64,000 bases of DNA from Aspidiotus rigidus (lineage: Eukaryota; Arthropoda; Insecta; Hemiptera; Diaspididae). Location: assembly GCA_035079385.1 (NCBI GenBank), contig JAVHKY010000026.1, positions 1,488,001-1,552,000 of the forward strand, written 5' to 3'. This document shows, piece after piece, positions 11,195-22,615 of the stretch. The position numbers and the translations under genes are program-made. The first letter of the stretch is position 1. The number at the start of each line of letters is the position of its first letter. The notes beneath the pieces were generated by a model, which worked only from the letters and a program-made list of their open reading frames with translations, did not search any database and was not told the origin of the DNA.

Positions 11195-11371
11195 CTTCTT
11201 TATAAGCACCTCGAACCAGTTCTGTAGGTTCTTTATCGAGTGACGAAGGCTCGGTAACGCTTTCGTTAAGCGTCTCGATTTCGTCTTTCGCAACGTGCAG
11301 CAAATCCGCTACAATTTTCAAGTTTTCACGAGTCAAAACGTCGATTGAATCGCAATTTCGACGTAATATTT
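11195..11371 (-). CDS. Host gene exon (177 nt, phase 1-1), charged/coiled-coil-like
   Basis: The acceptor is a pyrimidine-rich ctactgtttacag just above 11371, and the donor is GAAG|GTAAGTT just below 11195, a near-perfect consensus. The 59 codons read ILRRNCDSIDVLTRENLKI, then a run with ADLLHVAKDEIETL and an acidic Ser/Thr-rich segment ending GAYKE. The heptad-like Leu/Ile spacing suggests an amphipathic helix or short coiled coil. Its first codon is completed by G from the exon at 13075-12914 (GAA, Glu). I do not recognise a domain. The next exon, entering in phase 1, was not found. Confidence 0.75.
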
Positions 11372-11429
11372 CTGTAAACAGTAGGGGAGAAAAAAAAAGA
11401 GAATTAATAATCTTGCAGCTTGTGATCCA

Positions 11430-12850
11430 AATACCCTCCCCCCCTCTCATATATTATCGCCCCGTCGGTAGACCAAAGTTTTCTAATCTCTTTCTAGAAC
11501 TAATTCTGAAACATTTGAGAGTTCCATTTCCCAGGCTAGCTTGTCGTAAGTTCTCGCAAGAAGTTCAAGGCTTTCTGTGCGACACAACCATAACTGTCAG
11601 AATTGAAGATTGTCTCTCCTCTCAGCTGGAGAGTCTCATGTATCTCTTTTCCTTAACGACTACCCCATCTATCTGCAGTCCTTAAACCCTCATAGAGCAG
11701 TGCGACTACTCCAAAATCTAATCACGAGCTTCAGACAGTGGCTTTTGATTCTCCTCAGGTAAAACAGGACTCGTAATCTACCGAAAATACCACCCGTTCT
11801 CCAATGCTTATTCTCCCTCTAACTTGAAGCTTCTTCATCAACATTCCCAAGTCTTATGTATTCCTAGAACTCATTTTCGATTAAAAACTCTCTTGGACCC
11901 TCACATAAAATCACTTAAATCAAAATGTTTGGTTGCCACTAACAATTTAAAATATCTGTACCACCTTAGACTGGGTGCAACCGTAAACTTGTATAAAAGC
12001 TCCATCCGTCTTCAATTGGACTATGGTGTCCCAATCTACACCCAATCCAGTAAATCTACCCTTGGAGCATTCCATTCTGGTGTACTGAAGCAGTAAAACC
12101 TCCTCTTCACTTCCGCTCACAGTCGTTGACTGCCTTTTTCTTGATGACCTTAGTCCAACTACATTCTCTCTCTATAACACCTTACTCCATTTTCTTGTAT
12201 CACGTCTCCACTTCCTCCCTAAACTTTACTCTCTCCGAAAGAAAATGATTTTATACGTGCGGGAAAATATCAGGAGGGGGGTAGTTAGTAGATGAGAATA
12301 CAAGCGAAAAATTTGGTCACCTCGTCGGGATCCGAACCGGGGTTCGGATCCCGACGAGGTGACCAAATTTTTCGCTTGTATTCTCATCTACTAACTACCC
12401 CCTCCTTTACTCTCTCTTTTTCTCCGAGGCTTGACCTCGTAAGTGTACCAAAACAGGATAACACTCTACACCACAGGTAGCAATAAAACAGGTTATGCAT
12501 ATTCAATTAAGACTAATCGCTTGAGAAACTCAGCTCTTCACAATCAGACTCACTTTTCACACTCTTATCATCACAAGATCTTTACTTAAACATCATTCTT
12601 CATGTCGTATCATCCATCCAATAGTCGGTAATCTTTAATGGACCAGCGCACGACCTTAGAAACTATTATCGTTCCTCGAGGCTCGATTCTTGGCACCTAC
12701 CCCGAAGCAAACTTGAATCTACCACTCGATGTTCCTCACCGTGAAGAAGTCATTCTCTCCCATCTCACCCGTTCGCAACTCCTCCTCATCTTTTCTTATG
12801 TCCTGCCCATCCTCATCTGCACAAAAATATAGAACTCTCAAGTCTCATAT
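11430..12850 (+). pseudogene. RNase H-bearing LINE remnant (RT C-terminal part to 3' part)
   Basis: This lies in the intron between two host exons, on the opposite strand. About 11870-12090 reads as the RT thumb region (HIKSLKSKC, LKYLYHLRLG, RLQLDYGVPIY), a pattern typical of I-superfamily-like LINEs. About 12640-12830 carries the post-RNase H tail word PHREEVILSHL, which matches RREEVILS in the copy at 57.6-58.9 kb. Frames are broken by many stops and indels, and the palindrome at 12277-12402 is inserted in it. It is an old, inactive copy. Confidence 0.65.
12277..12402. repeat. Perfect 62-bp-arm palindrome with a tRNA B-box-like core
   Basis: Bases 12277-12338 are the exact reverse complement of 12341-12402, with a 2-bp spacer (gg). 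The inner end of each arm reads ggttcggatcc, one mismatch from the RNA polymerase III B-box consensus (ggttcgaatcc). Each arm looks like the 3' part of a tRNA-derived SINE. Two such pieces head to head would give this structure. The tRNA link is inferred. Confidence 0.75.
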
Positions 12851-12913
12851 AATTTCCGAGTTAGTCAAGTTCTTATAATTAATTTTTAAGGATAGTACGA
12901 GTAATTTGCTCAC

Positions 12914-13075
12914 CATTGCTCGTGAGAACAGATTCGGCAGTGAGCACAGTCTCCTGTGATACCGAAACTTGTGATGGTTCGATTAGTGGCACCTCAGTGG
13001 TCAAACGGGGAGGATCAATGGCAGAAACTCGTTTGTTACGAAGTCTGGGACTGGCACCTCCAGCACCGCCACTCC
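12914..13075 (-). CDS. Host gene exon (162 nt, phase 1-1), Gly/Ser- and Thr-rich linker
   Basis: The acceptor is tcgtgtgtatag above 13075 and the donor is CAATG|GTGAGC below 12914. The 53 full codons start SGGAGGASPRLRNKRVSAID and continue with a Thr/Val/Glu/Ser-rich stretch (QVSVSQETVLTAESVL), with no stop in the used phase. The composition suggests a disordered linker; KRVS is a possible basophilic kinase site. The intron to the preceding exon is only 89 bp. Its last base joins AA of the 11371 exon to give Glu. No domain is recognised. Confidence 0.75.
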
Positions 13076-13164
13076 CTATACACACGAAAGAGGATTTATA
13101 AAACATTAGCGCACTCAAAAACTATACGCTGAAAGAAGTTCGTCGTAATAATCATTATTCTTAC

Positions 13165-13283
13165 CTGATTTTTTAGTAGCGGACTCGTTACCATATCCAG
13201 CCTGTATCGAATCATCCTGAGAATGTCGAGTATTTCCAGGTACACCTGACGTATTATCACCACTAATATGACTACTATCATTA
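13165..13283 (-). CDS. Host gene exon (119 nt, phase 2-1), polar Ser/Asn/Asp-rich
   Basis: The acceptor is tttttttctttcag directly above 13283 and the donor is AATCAG|GTAAGA below 13165. In the phase set by its neighbours the exon reads NDSSHISGDNTSGVPGNTRH and ends GYGNESATKKS, with 39 full codons and no stop. A different frame is also open for 120 codons (13458-13096), but it runs through both splice sites and has no match in neighbouring phases. The sequence looks intrinsically disordered. This exon and the 17684-17647 candidate have the same phases (2-1), so they could be alternatives. Confidence 0.75.
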
Positions 13284-13499
13284 CTGAAAGAAAAAAATTT
13301 CCAAATTTAAGTACACAGGAACAATATGAGAAAAGAGGGATCATTGACTTCAAATTCCCAAATTGAAGAATCATTATGCAATAACACTTTCCTTTACATA
13401 ATAGGAAGAGTTCCCTTGGGTTTTGTGACACTAGATTTCCAATAGACTTCCGTGGCAATTTATACTCCCTTCTTCAGTCCTTTCTTCATGACAAGTCCA

Positions 13500-16225
13500 T
13501 ACAAGTTTAAATTTATGAGCACTATTCTTCCCTCCGGCTATGCAGATTGATCCAAATCATGTTCAAAATGCGCAACGCTTTCTTTATCGCTCTTCCGTAA
13601 GGAGAACTCGGTCTCCATAAGTTCTGCCGAACAATCTGCCATCTATTTCTGCCTTATTCACCTCTCTATTCTCCCCTCTTGTCGAAAATTCCTCTACCAA
13701 TGCAAGACAGAATCTTCCAACCCTCCACATCCTCTGAATTCGTGGTCATATACGCCTCCCGGAACATATTAACGCAGTGGACCGAGCAGCCAAGCAAGCC
13801 CTGCTCTTCTCCCAAATCACTAATCCCTCATATTCTCTGGCCTATGATTTAAAATCTGACTATCGTCTTACAATTTTTGGTTCTCTCAACCTACTCGTAG
13901 TAAACCTTGTTTACTTGAAAACTCCTCAATTCCCTGGTCCCTCATGCCACGAAGAAATAGTTAGACACGACTAAGAATCAAGAAAATCCTAGGTCTCAGA
14001 ATAGCAAAGGTCGAAATTTTCAAGTTCCTATGACGTCATCAGCTCGTGACGTCATTTTCGTCTCGCGATTTCGTGACACCTATTTTAGAATGACCCTCAG
14101 CCTTGAGACATATCCACGTCAAAAAACCCGACTACTTATTGCCCATAAAAGTCACTTACGTTTTTCCTCTCTCCCAGCTCCTTCACTAGAACTTCCAGAT
14201 CAGGCTCTAAATCTCCACTAGACCCCTTGGCCTCACATTCGATTCCAAATAATCCTGGACTCCTCACATCAAACTTTTAAAACCAAATTTCCAAACCTAC
14301 TGAATGTGCTTAAATATCTATCCCACACTTATACTGGTTGCAGTCGCAAGTTCCTCCTTCAGCTATACAATTCTTTAATCGGCTTTCGACTACTATAGGT
14401 CTTCAATTTGCAGACAGACTAACAAATCCTCCCTCAACACTACAATCTGCTGCCCTACGTTCAACTCTTGGTGCCTGCGCTGTAGCCCTACGTTTAGCCT
14501 ATGCATGAGGCTGATATTCCTCCTCTACGATTCCGCTCATTATTCCTTATCGCCAAGAATTTCCTCTACGGTCCAGTTTCCCGAACTTCGTACCTTTCTA
14601 GCCTCTCTACGCCTTTAAAACTCACCAGCGGTGCCAAGTCTCACGATAAATCTTGATCTCAAGATTCTGAGACAAAACCTCATGAAATTTTTCCCGAAAT
14701 AGGTTCCTCCATATCAACTGGAAAGTTCCTAGATCGATTCATTGCATTCCGTGTCTCAAGATTTTTCAACACAAAAACTCATGGTCTTGTCAAAAGTGAG
14801 CTTGGCACCTCTGAAACTCACTATTCCTTTATCTATTCTAAAATTCGAGTCTCTTCTCCTTATCTACTCATCCACCCCTTCCTGGGCACCATCAACGCGT
14901 AACATTCGCCTCGACTTGGCTAACAAACCAAAATCGCCCAACATAATCTACGTTAGACACATCAGAGCCATTCTCGTTAATGATTTTCCCTACCACAACC
15001 AATACTTTACAGATGGACCCGAATCACGTTCCAAATGTGGCTGCGCCCCCCTCTATCGGCAGAGGAGTTTAGCTCTTCCGTAGGAAAAACTCGACCACAT
15101 ATATTCTGCCGAACTATCTGTCATGTATTCCCGCCTTACTCACCTCTTTTCCCCTCGTAAATTCCTCCTCCTTCCCTTTCTGCTGCTCACTTCAACTTCT
15201 TCTCTCTGACTTTATCTTCAATTGCCTTCTTCCGGATTCCTGGTCATACTGGCCTCCTGGAACAGAATGCAGTGGACCTAGCAGCCAAGCAAGCCTTACT
15301 CTCCTCCTAAATCATTGATCCCTCTCCTTCTCCAGTCTATGGCTTATAACCTTAGTATCGTTCTCCAATCATCTCATCTTGGTACAACCTTTGAACTTAT
15401 CCACCAAACTTTGTCCAATTGAAGAATCCTCGATCCCCTGGTCCTCTTCAATTCGTTTCTCACTCCATGAAGAAATAGAGAAAGTACGACTAAAAGTTGG
15501 GAATACCCGTTTAATCCATTCCTTTCTTCCCCTTGGGCTCTTCGCTCCACCCTCCTTCCAATACTGCCATGCTGAGGCCCGTCCTGACCCCCCGATCATT
15601 TTCTGTCCCATAAAGGAGTTTCGCTCTTCCGTATGAAAAACTCGACCACATATATTCTGCCATGTATTCCCGCCTTACTCACCTCTCCCCCTTCGTAAAT
15701 TCCTCCTCTTTCCCTCTTTCCAAGCCCTGCAAGGCCCACACTCTTTCAACTTCATCAATCATGCTGCTCACTTCCCTCTGACTCTATCTTCAATTGCCTT
15801 CCTCCGGATTCCTGGTCATACCGGCCTCCTGGAACAGAATGCAATGGTCCTAGCTGCCAAGCGAGCCTTACTCTCGGCCTCTCCTCCAGTCTATGGCTTA
15901 GAATCTTGGTATCGTTTTCCAATCATCTCGTCATGGTACAACGCTAATTGAAAAATCCTCGATCCCCTGGTCCTTTTCAATTCGATTGGGCATACCCGTC
16001 TAGCCCACTCCTTCTTACTGGTTGGACTCTCCGCTCCACCTTAACGCCAATCAAGCTGAGGAATCATCCATATCCATACTCCCTCAACCTTGGAAAATCC
16101 TTTTCTATCCTCTCTATGCCTCTTCTGCCCTCTCTAATAACTCAGAATCCATTACCAACACTCTGAACTTCCTCCTGTCCACATATTATCACAAATCTAT
16201 TCGACTCCAATACTTCTCCTGAATT
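13500..16225 (+). pseudogene. Tandem debris of RNase H-bearing LINEs (several partial copies)
   Basis: Several decayed plus-strand pieces follow one another. At 13500-13975 is an RNase H end (VDRAAKQALL at about 13778). At 14215-14620 is an RT thumb with KFLLQLYNSLI and PPLRFRSLFLIAKNF. At 15225-15480 and 15785-16040 are RNase H ends (IPGHTGLLEQNA, AAKRALL). The block containing cgctcttccgta, ctcgaccacatatattctgcc and tgtattcccgccttactcacctc appears at about 15068 and again at about 15626, with a related version at about 13585. This shows tandem duplication of about 560 bp. Stops and indels are everywhere. It occupies the 19.9-kb host intron. Confidence 0.65.
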
Positions 16226-19200
16226 GTTAACCCCATGTGCAGTTCAATAGTTCTTGGAAAAGAAAAACTCTCAAGTTTCGTGTTAGATGAAAAAAAATGA
16301 TCAAGGTTCCGTGCAGACTTTTGGTTGGTTAGGGTATTTGCCTTTGGTTCGGCTTGATAGATTTTCAGCAGAAAGAGAACTTATGGATATACACGAGAGG
16401 CAAAAGTACGCAAGCTAGGACCTTCCATCTACGAAAAATGTTAAGGAAGGTCCTTGACATAGATTGAATCACTACATTACTTCGCATTATTTGAATTCTC
16501 TTGACTATTTCAGAGCTTGCCTAGAAAAAATAGTCGAATAATGGAAACATAATTCGTCTGGAAGTCTCTCAATTGATTTTAATTTTCCAGCTTCCTCGAC
16601 ACGTTTTAAATGTCCTTCATCGATGAAATTTTACGACCGTCAACGATACGGTCATCTATTTGCGCCAACTCTCTTACGAATTATACCCTCTCATTGTATA
16701 ACCTCAAATACTGACAGTTCGAGTCGTTATTTATTATTGTAGAGATGCGGCGGCGAGAATAAAAGCGATTTTTATTATCGCACTCGTAATTATCGTCTAT
16801 GTACGTATTGATACTAAAACGAGAAAAGAAAATCCAAATTGTTTTCACGCGAGCGAGTTTGAAAAACCACTGCGGTGCTGCTCGGCAATTTCAAGGGCGT
16901 CCCCGACCGTCGAAAAGTTTTCGCAGATTTTTCGAACGAGAAATCGAACTTCAGCACACGGCCCACGAGAATTTCATCGGAATAAAATATAAATATTTTC
17001 TCAGGCGTTCGCACGCTCTAATTACGTTTCGACACGCGGCTATTGAAAAAAAGTAAGAAAAGTATGCACGAATATTACAATTTTTTGGGTACGAGCGAAT
17101 CTTTCCTGTATAGGTTAGCCTATGCCTACTTCTCGCGCTCTCATTAGAAATCATAGATACGAAATAAAATTAAGAGCGCGAGAGTAATTTTAATGACAAT
17201 CCGAGGGCGGAGGGGTTATACCGCAGAATTCGACTCCGTTTCCTCAAGGTGTCGATCGAATTCGACTCATGTCTTCTACTTTTACGACTCTTTTTTTTTT
17301 ATGGTTTTCTACGTGATTTATAACTTCACGATCAAGGTTTTAACGAGAAACAGAAATAGGAGAAGGAGTGCGTAATTCTAACGATCGGTTTTTGAAATAC
17401 GTATTTTGAGAAAATTCTGCAGCGATTACTGGGCCGTATATCCATTCGTTTGCTAACCATTTTACGGGTAAAGATTTGATGATACATCACTGCTCAAAAC
17501 TATATAGGAATCGATTTGCTTCTCTATCTCATAGTATATTTTATCAAGACTCAAAATTATTAACTATTCCAAGGGCTCAAGACGGGATGCGACTAATGCG
17601 TCGCTCAAACAAATGATCAGTCATCATCGAGTCTGCCCAAACTTACCGACAGAATTTCGCTTTCGAGGAATAGCTAAACGGAGACTACAGCAGTCAACTC
17701 TTCTACGTGGCATTTGCTCAAGAATGTCTAGTCCGCCTTTAGTTCACACATACGTCTCAGTAATTTTCTGACATATGTAAAATCGGACACTCTCCCATCC
17801 ATCTTGATTACTTGCTTCATTTGTTAAAAACTAATAAACTTGAAATTAAGATAATCTCGTCCACCAACGTATCTCATGAAATACTGTACGAAAATTGTGA
17901 AAAAATCACGAACACGAACACCCTCTAGTACCTGAAATATCACGTTCGTGTCCATAAAAATTGAAGAACAAAAATTGCATTCCATAAACTACGTAAACTA
18001 TGAAGCGAGTCATTTTCTCAATTTAAAATCGTCCCATCTATCGCAATACTTTCAACAGCATGCTCTTCTTTCTCATCCGCTTTCTTCACAAAAAAATTCA
18101 CTTCCACTGCCTAGTCCCCGTATTTCCCACATTGGCCCCGTGGGCTTTACCTACATCTAAAATAAGACGCAAACTAAAATTTACCAATTGCGCAATTCAC
18201 CGCTCTCACTTTCGAGAAATACTTGACTCTTTTCTCAACATTACGTTTTGTTTCACAAGGGGAATCAAAAACCGAAAACCAAGACGGTTTCAATACTTTG
18301 CGAACCGCAGGACTCAGTAATGGATTCCAACTTGTTGGACAGGGAAGAGGAGACAGAAAATGATTTTCTGAATTAATAAAAATATGTATTGTTTGCTATT
18401 ATCACCTTATCAACCGATTTGGCTTTTCGTGCATGCGGTTTTTTCTTGTTTTTTTTTTTCGTATATTTTTCTTGTACGATAGGCCTACGATTATCACTAT
18501 GACTTGAGGCGTTTTGGCACCGATTTGGTTTTTCGTGTACGCGTTTGTGGAAAAAAATTAAATTACCTAGCAATATCCGAATATCAGTACCCGTATTCCA
18601 AACTATAAAATTAGCTAAGATTTGTGTACTTCGTGTCCTGTTATACGTTGTTAAAAAACTACAGGTATCCGTAATTGAAAAATTCTGTTCTCTTTTTAGC
18701 CTACCGGCAAAATCATCTTTCGAATTTTTATTTAAAAGCGCTATTCGTTTAATGCATTGGAAAATGATGAAAATTAAATGGCTATTTTTTCCCCCATTAT
18801 ATCATTTTTTCCAAACAAATATTTCAATATTGTATTGTAAATTTATTTATTTTTTTTTGCTCCTATCCTGAAGAATTCAATTTCAATGAACTGTTTGCTT
18901 AGGGCTACAAATAGAATGTACCTATCTATTCCAAATTTTAGAGAATTCATATCGAGAGACATTTACCAATTTGAAAATTCTGATTTGGTAGCCAATATTT
19001 TTATCAATATTACATCCATTAGCCCATAAAATGTGAAAGAAAAAAAAAAGATAGGAAAAGTACACATGGAAAAGAAGAGAAGTTGAAAAAAAAAATTCAG
19101 TTGTAATGAGATCAATGGTTATGATTTCCCACCTCCCAAGAAAAATAATATTATAATTACTTGAAATTACCCTCCAGGTTCACAATGTAAAAAATGGTAC
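16226..19200. other. Mostly unique intronic sequence
   Basis: No repeat family or long exon is recognised, apart from the candidate microexon at 17647-17684. CpG words are frequent at about 16600-17450, suggesting old, less repeat-invaded host DNA. The minus-strand frame at 18373-18573 (Lys-rich) has a possible donor but no convincing acceptor. Confidence 0.4.
17647..17684 (-). CDS. Candidate microexon (38 nt, phase 2-1) of the host gene
   Basis: On the minus strand, gttgactgctgtag precedes and GTCG|GTAAGTTTGG follows, giving a consensus donor. In entry phase 2 the 38 nt read LRLAIPRKRNSV and exit in phase 1. These are the phases of the 13283-13165 exon, so it could replace that exon. A second acceptor 11 nt further in (ccgtttag) would give a 27-nt phase 2-2 exon. 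The pyrimidine tract is weak and the length tiny, so this is a proposal. Confidence 0.25.
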
Positions 19201-19207
19201 AAAAATG

Positions 19208-20277
19208 ACGGCTTCCTTAACGAAGTTAAACGAGGAACGCAGGGAACCTGTTTTATGATTCGAATGAGATTTGGTATTGAAAATTCAAGGAAGCCTAGAT
19301 CATATATAGCTCGACAGTCGAAATTTTTCCAAGTCCCCCTCCTATCATATGTGGCTCGAGAGTCGAAATTTTTCTAAGTCCCCCTCCTATCATCTATAGC
19401 TCGAGATTCGAAATTTTTAACAGGGAACCTGTTTTATGGGGGGCTATTTGAGAAATCTGCCGTCCGCCGTCCAGCGAAAAACTTAGAAAAATTTCGACCC
19501 TCGAGCCATATATGATAGGAGAGGGACTTGGAAAAATTTCGACTCTCGAGCTATATATGATAGGAGAGGGACTTGGAAAAATTACGACTCTCGAGCTATA
19601 TATGATAGAAGGGGGACTTGGAAAAATTTCGACTCTCGAGCTATATATGATAGGAGGGGGACTTAGAAAAATTTCGACTCTCGAGCTATATATGATAGGA
19701 GGGGGACTTAGAAAAAATTTCGACTCTCGAGCTATATATGATAGGAGGGGGACTTAGAAAAATTTCGACTCTCGAGCTATAGATGATAGGAGAGGGACTT
19801 AGAAAAATTTCGACTGTCGAGCTATATATGATCTAGGCTTCCTTGAATTTTCAATACCAAATCTCATTCGAATCATAAAACAGGTTCCCTGCGTTCCTCG
19901 TTTAACTTCGTTAAGGAAGCCGTCATTTTTTCTAAGTCCCCCTTCTATCATACATAGCTCGAGAGTCGAAATTTTTCTAAGTCCCTCTCCTATCATATAT
20001 GGCTCGAGAGTCGATATTTTTCTAAGTCCCCCTTCTATCATATATAGCTCGAGAGTCGAAATTTTTCTAAGTCCCTCTCCTATCATATATGGCTCGAGAG
20101 TCGATATTTTTCTAAGTCCCCCTTCTATCATATATAGCTCGAGAGTCGAAATTTTTCTAAGTCCCTCTCCTATCATATATGGCTCGAGGGTCGAAATTTT
20201 TCCAAGTTTTTCGCTGGACGGCGCACGGCGGACGGCAGATTTCTCAAATAGCCCCCCATAAAACAGGTTCCCTGTTA
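19208..20277 (-). mobile_element. Minisatellite-bearing element (HINE-like), outer copy, interrupted
   Basis: In minus orientation its 3' end (gacggcttccttaacg ... ggaacctgttttatgat) is at 19208-19300 and its 5' end (ggcagatttctcaaatag ... ataaaacaggttccctgtt) at about 20205-20277. The 45-bp units lie on both sides of a plus-strand copy at 19421-19922, which is inserted within a unit after gaaattttt. The right-hand units alternate between two variants, giving a 90-bp higher-order repeat. The flanks are caaaaa and aaaag, so integration into an A/T run is likely. The 125-codon frame across the units is open only because the period is 45. Confidence 0.7.
19421..19922 (+). mobile_element. Minisatellite-bearing element (HINE-like), inner copy
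   Basis: A complete plus-orientation copy: 5' aacagggaacctgttttat (imperfect palindrome aacagg/cctgtt), gaaatctgccgtccgccgtc, eight 45-bp units (about 19490-19830), cttccttgaattttcaat, ataaaacaggttccc and the end ttaaggaagccgtca. It sits inside a unit of the outer copy. The broken unit's T-run (gaaattttt|ctaag) is found on both sides, consistent with integration at T/T or a short T-run duplication. Confidence 0.7.
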
Positions 20278-20715
20278 AAAGAAATATATGTACGTATAGA
20301 GTGAGTTACTCCAAGGCGAAGATGACAAACAATGCCAAATTTAAGGAAAAAGGTAGTGCTTATGAGTGGGAAACGAATGTATCCAGAGCTACAGCGAGAA
20401 AGTATGACTAAGGACTCTCCATGTGAATAATTAATCAGGAGTGTCATACAAGAAACAATGGGTTGGGATCGTTCATACACGTGGGATGAATGAGTCAGAT
20501 TGTCATTTTTCAAGTTACAAAGCTTCTGTTATTGAGTTTCTACACTGAGTTGAAACAATCATATGATCATAAAAGAGTTCAAACATAATATTATTGAAAT
20601 ATTATTTTGATGTAATACAGCTTCAATATTTTCAACAAAAAATACAAACAACAAGAAAGTTATTCTGGAGTAGACAGTTGAATCAGTATTACCTTATTAA
20701 TTTTAAGGCGTTCAA

Positions 20716-21990
20716 CAGGGAACCTGTTTTATTGGGGAGGGAGTTTCTTGAAGGAAAAACGGGGTTGACCGAGATCCAGAAAAACGTGGAACTTGGAATT
20801 TTTTTGAGCTATGTATGATAGAAAGGGGACTTGAAAAAAATTCCGACCTTCGAGCTGTATAATAAGAGGAGGGGGGGCGGCTTGGAAAATTGCGAGTATC
20901 AAACTGTATTTGATTGGAAGGAATTCCGAATAATATTTCTTCTTTCGAGCTATGTAGGATAGAAGAGGAACTTTGAAAATCACGATTCTCTCAACAAAGT
21001 TAAACAAGAAACGCAGAGATCTTTTCTATGGATCTATTGATTTTGAAAACGAGTCAAAAATCAAAATTTTGAGAAATGAAACTGTAATTGAAATTTATAT
21101 GAGTGATTTTTAATATTAATTTTTATAATATGATAGGCGGTGGACTTGAAAAATTTTGATTTCCAACTTGCAAGCTATGCTGCATGATACTTGTAGAATG
21201 AGGACTTTGAACGGCAGACGGCGGGGTGCAAAAATTTTCAAAAGGCGCAAAGCCCTCCGAAGAACAGGTTCTCTGTTAATTTCGAGCTATAAAATATGAT
21301 AGGAGGTGGGGGGATTTAGATAAATTATGGCTTTCTTAACTCTGTGTAGGTAGTTTGATATTTGAAATTTTGCAGAGGGCAACTTTTGTACGTATAACTT
21401 GACTAATAATTTGGTTAACAATGTAAATAGTGAGATTTCCTTTTTTTCGCTTCTCAACTTTCGGTTTATATTCTGTTATCTATTGCAATTTTGAAGATCC
21501 GTACGCCATTGTTTTTTTTAATCATTACATAATATGGAACGAGTGACTTTAATACAGAATTCTGAAAGTGATACTGTCAATTAATGTATTTTATCGATGT
21601 TGTTGTCAAATGTGTCGACGCTCAGTGAAAGGAAATTGGAAAAATATTGACATCCACGTTCACTATCAAGCTAAGTATACCTAAATTGATCCGAGGGGAA
21701 TTTAAAAAATTTTGACCTAATACTTCCCAGCTACATGTATGATAGGAGGAAAACTTGGATAATAAATTTTGACAACCGAGCTCTACTCACTAGGTGATAA
21801 AGTGACTTGCAAAGATTTTGACTTTCGAGATTTGTATGATAGGAAATAGGCTTAGAAAAAATTTTGACTTCCAACTTCCCGGCGATATATGGTAGAAAGG
21901 GGACTTGGAAAAATGTCTTCACCGGAAAGTGGACGCCAAAATTTTCAAAAAGACCCCCCCCCCCCCCATAGAATAGGTTTCCTGTTGAAA
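20716..21990. mobile_element. Decayed HINE-like copies, one plus and two minus
   Basis: aacagggaacctgtttta at about 20717 starts a plus copy whose diverged units (gagctatgtatgatagaaa, gaggggg) run to about 21000, with a remnant of the 3' end (aacaaagttaaacaagaaacgcag). Minus-oriented 5' ends are at about 21270-21284 (gaacaggttctctgtt) and about 21968-21985 (ataggtttcctgtt), each preceded by ggcagacggcgg-like or gtggacgcc sequence and sparse units. The high divergence suggests these are older than the 19.2-20.3 kb copies. Confidence 0.5.
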
Positions 21991-22051
21991 CTTTGAATGT
22001 CGAGCTTTATCTATTAGGAGGGAACTTGCAAAAATTCCCACTTTCAAGCTA

Positions 22052-22615
22052 TACCGGTTGAGGCCAAAAGATGTTACCCGTTAAATGGGAGTTTCCACTA
22101 AATCTGTTGTAGCGTAAAAACGCGAACTGTAAGATGTAAACTTCAAATCTACGACATTTGTATCTAATTTCATCTTTAATTTGCTCCCCTACTCAACGTT
22201 CTATAACTTTTCTAAGCCGAGTTATGGACCAAAATGTCCCAAAAATTGACCAACTTGCCAAGATTTCCAAAATAAGAAATTGAAAATTCCCCCAATTTCA
22301 AGCTTTGTATGGTTATATTAATTAAGTATTATTTTCGGAATCAGCGTTAAATTTCATTTTCAAATCAAGTGTGGAGTTTGAACAATTTTTAATTTTTGAG
22401 AATTTTGACAAATTGTTCAATTTTTGGCACATTTCGGTCAATAATTCTGCTTAAAAAAGTCGTAGAAAGTTGAGTAGGGGCGCAAATTGAAGATAAAACT
22501 GAGATACAAATTTCGTAGCTTTGGAATTTACGTCTAACATTTCGCGTTTTTGCGCTACAATCAATTTAGTCCAAATCCCCATTTAACTGGTAACATCTTT
22601 TGGCCTCACCCGGTA
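22052..22615. mobile_element. TA-flanked MITE with ~200-bp inverted arms
   Basis: TA dinucleotides at 22052-22053 and 22614-22615 flank an element beginning ccggttgaggccaaaag and ending cttttggcctcacccgg. The arms of about 200 bp are imperfect inverse copies; matching words are gatgttacc, gttgtagcg, cccctactcaac and ttatggaccaaaatg. TA duplication with long inverted repeats fits a Tc1/mariner-type MITE. No coding capacity is seen. Confidence 0.65.

Noticed and set aside
12292..12480. 62-codon frame over the palindrome
   Set aside because: Explained by the inverted repeat; no coding evidence.
13096..13458. 120-codon minus frame across the 13.2-kb exon
   Set aside because: Wrong phase for the neighbouring exons and crosses the ctttcag acceptor.
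18373..18573. Possible Lys-rich minus exon with donor AAG|GTGATA
   Set aside because: No convincing acceptor; the region holds a direct repeat (acgaaaarccaaatcggt) and low-complexity A runs.
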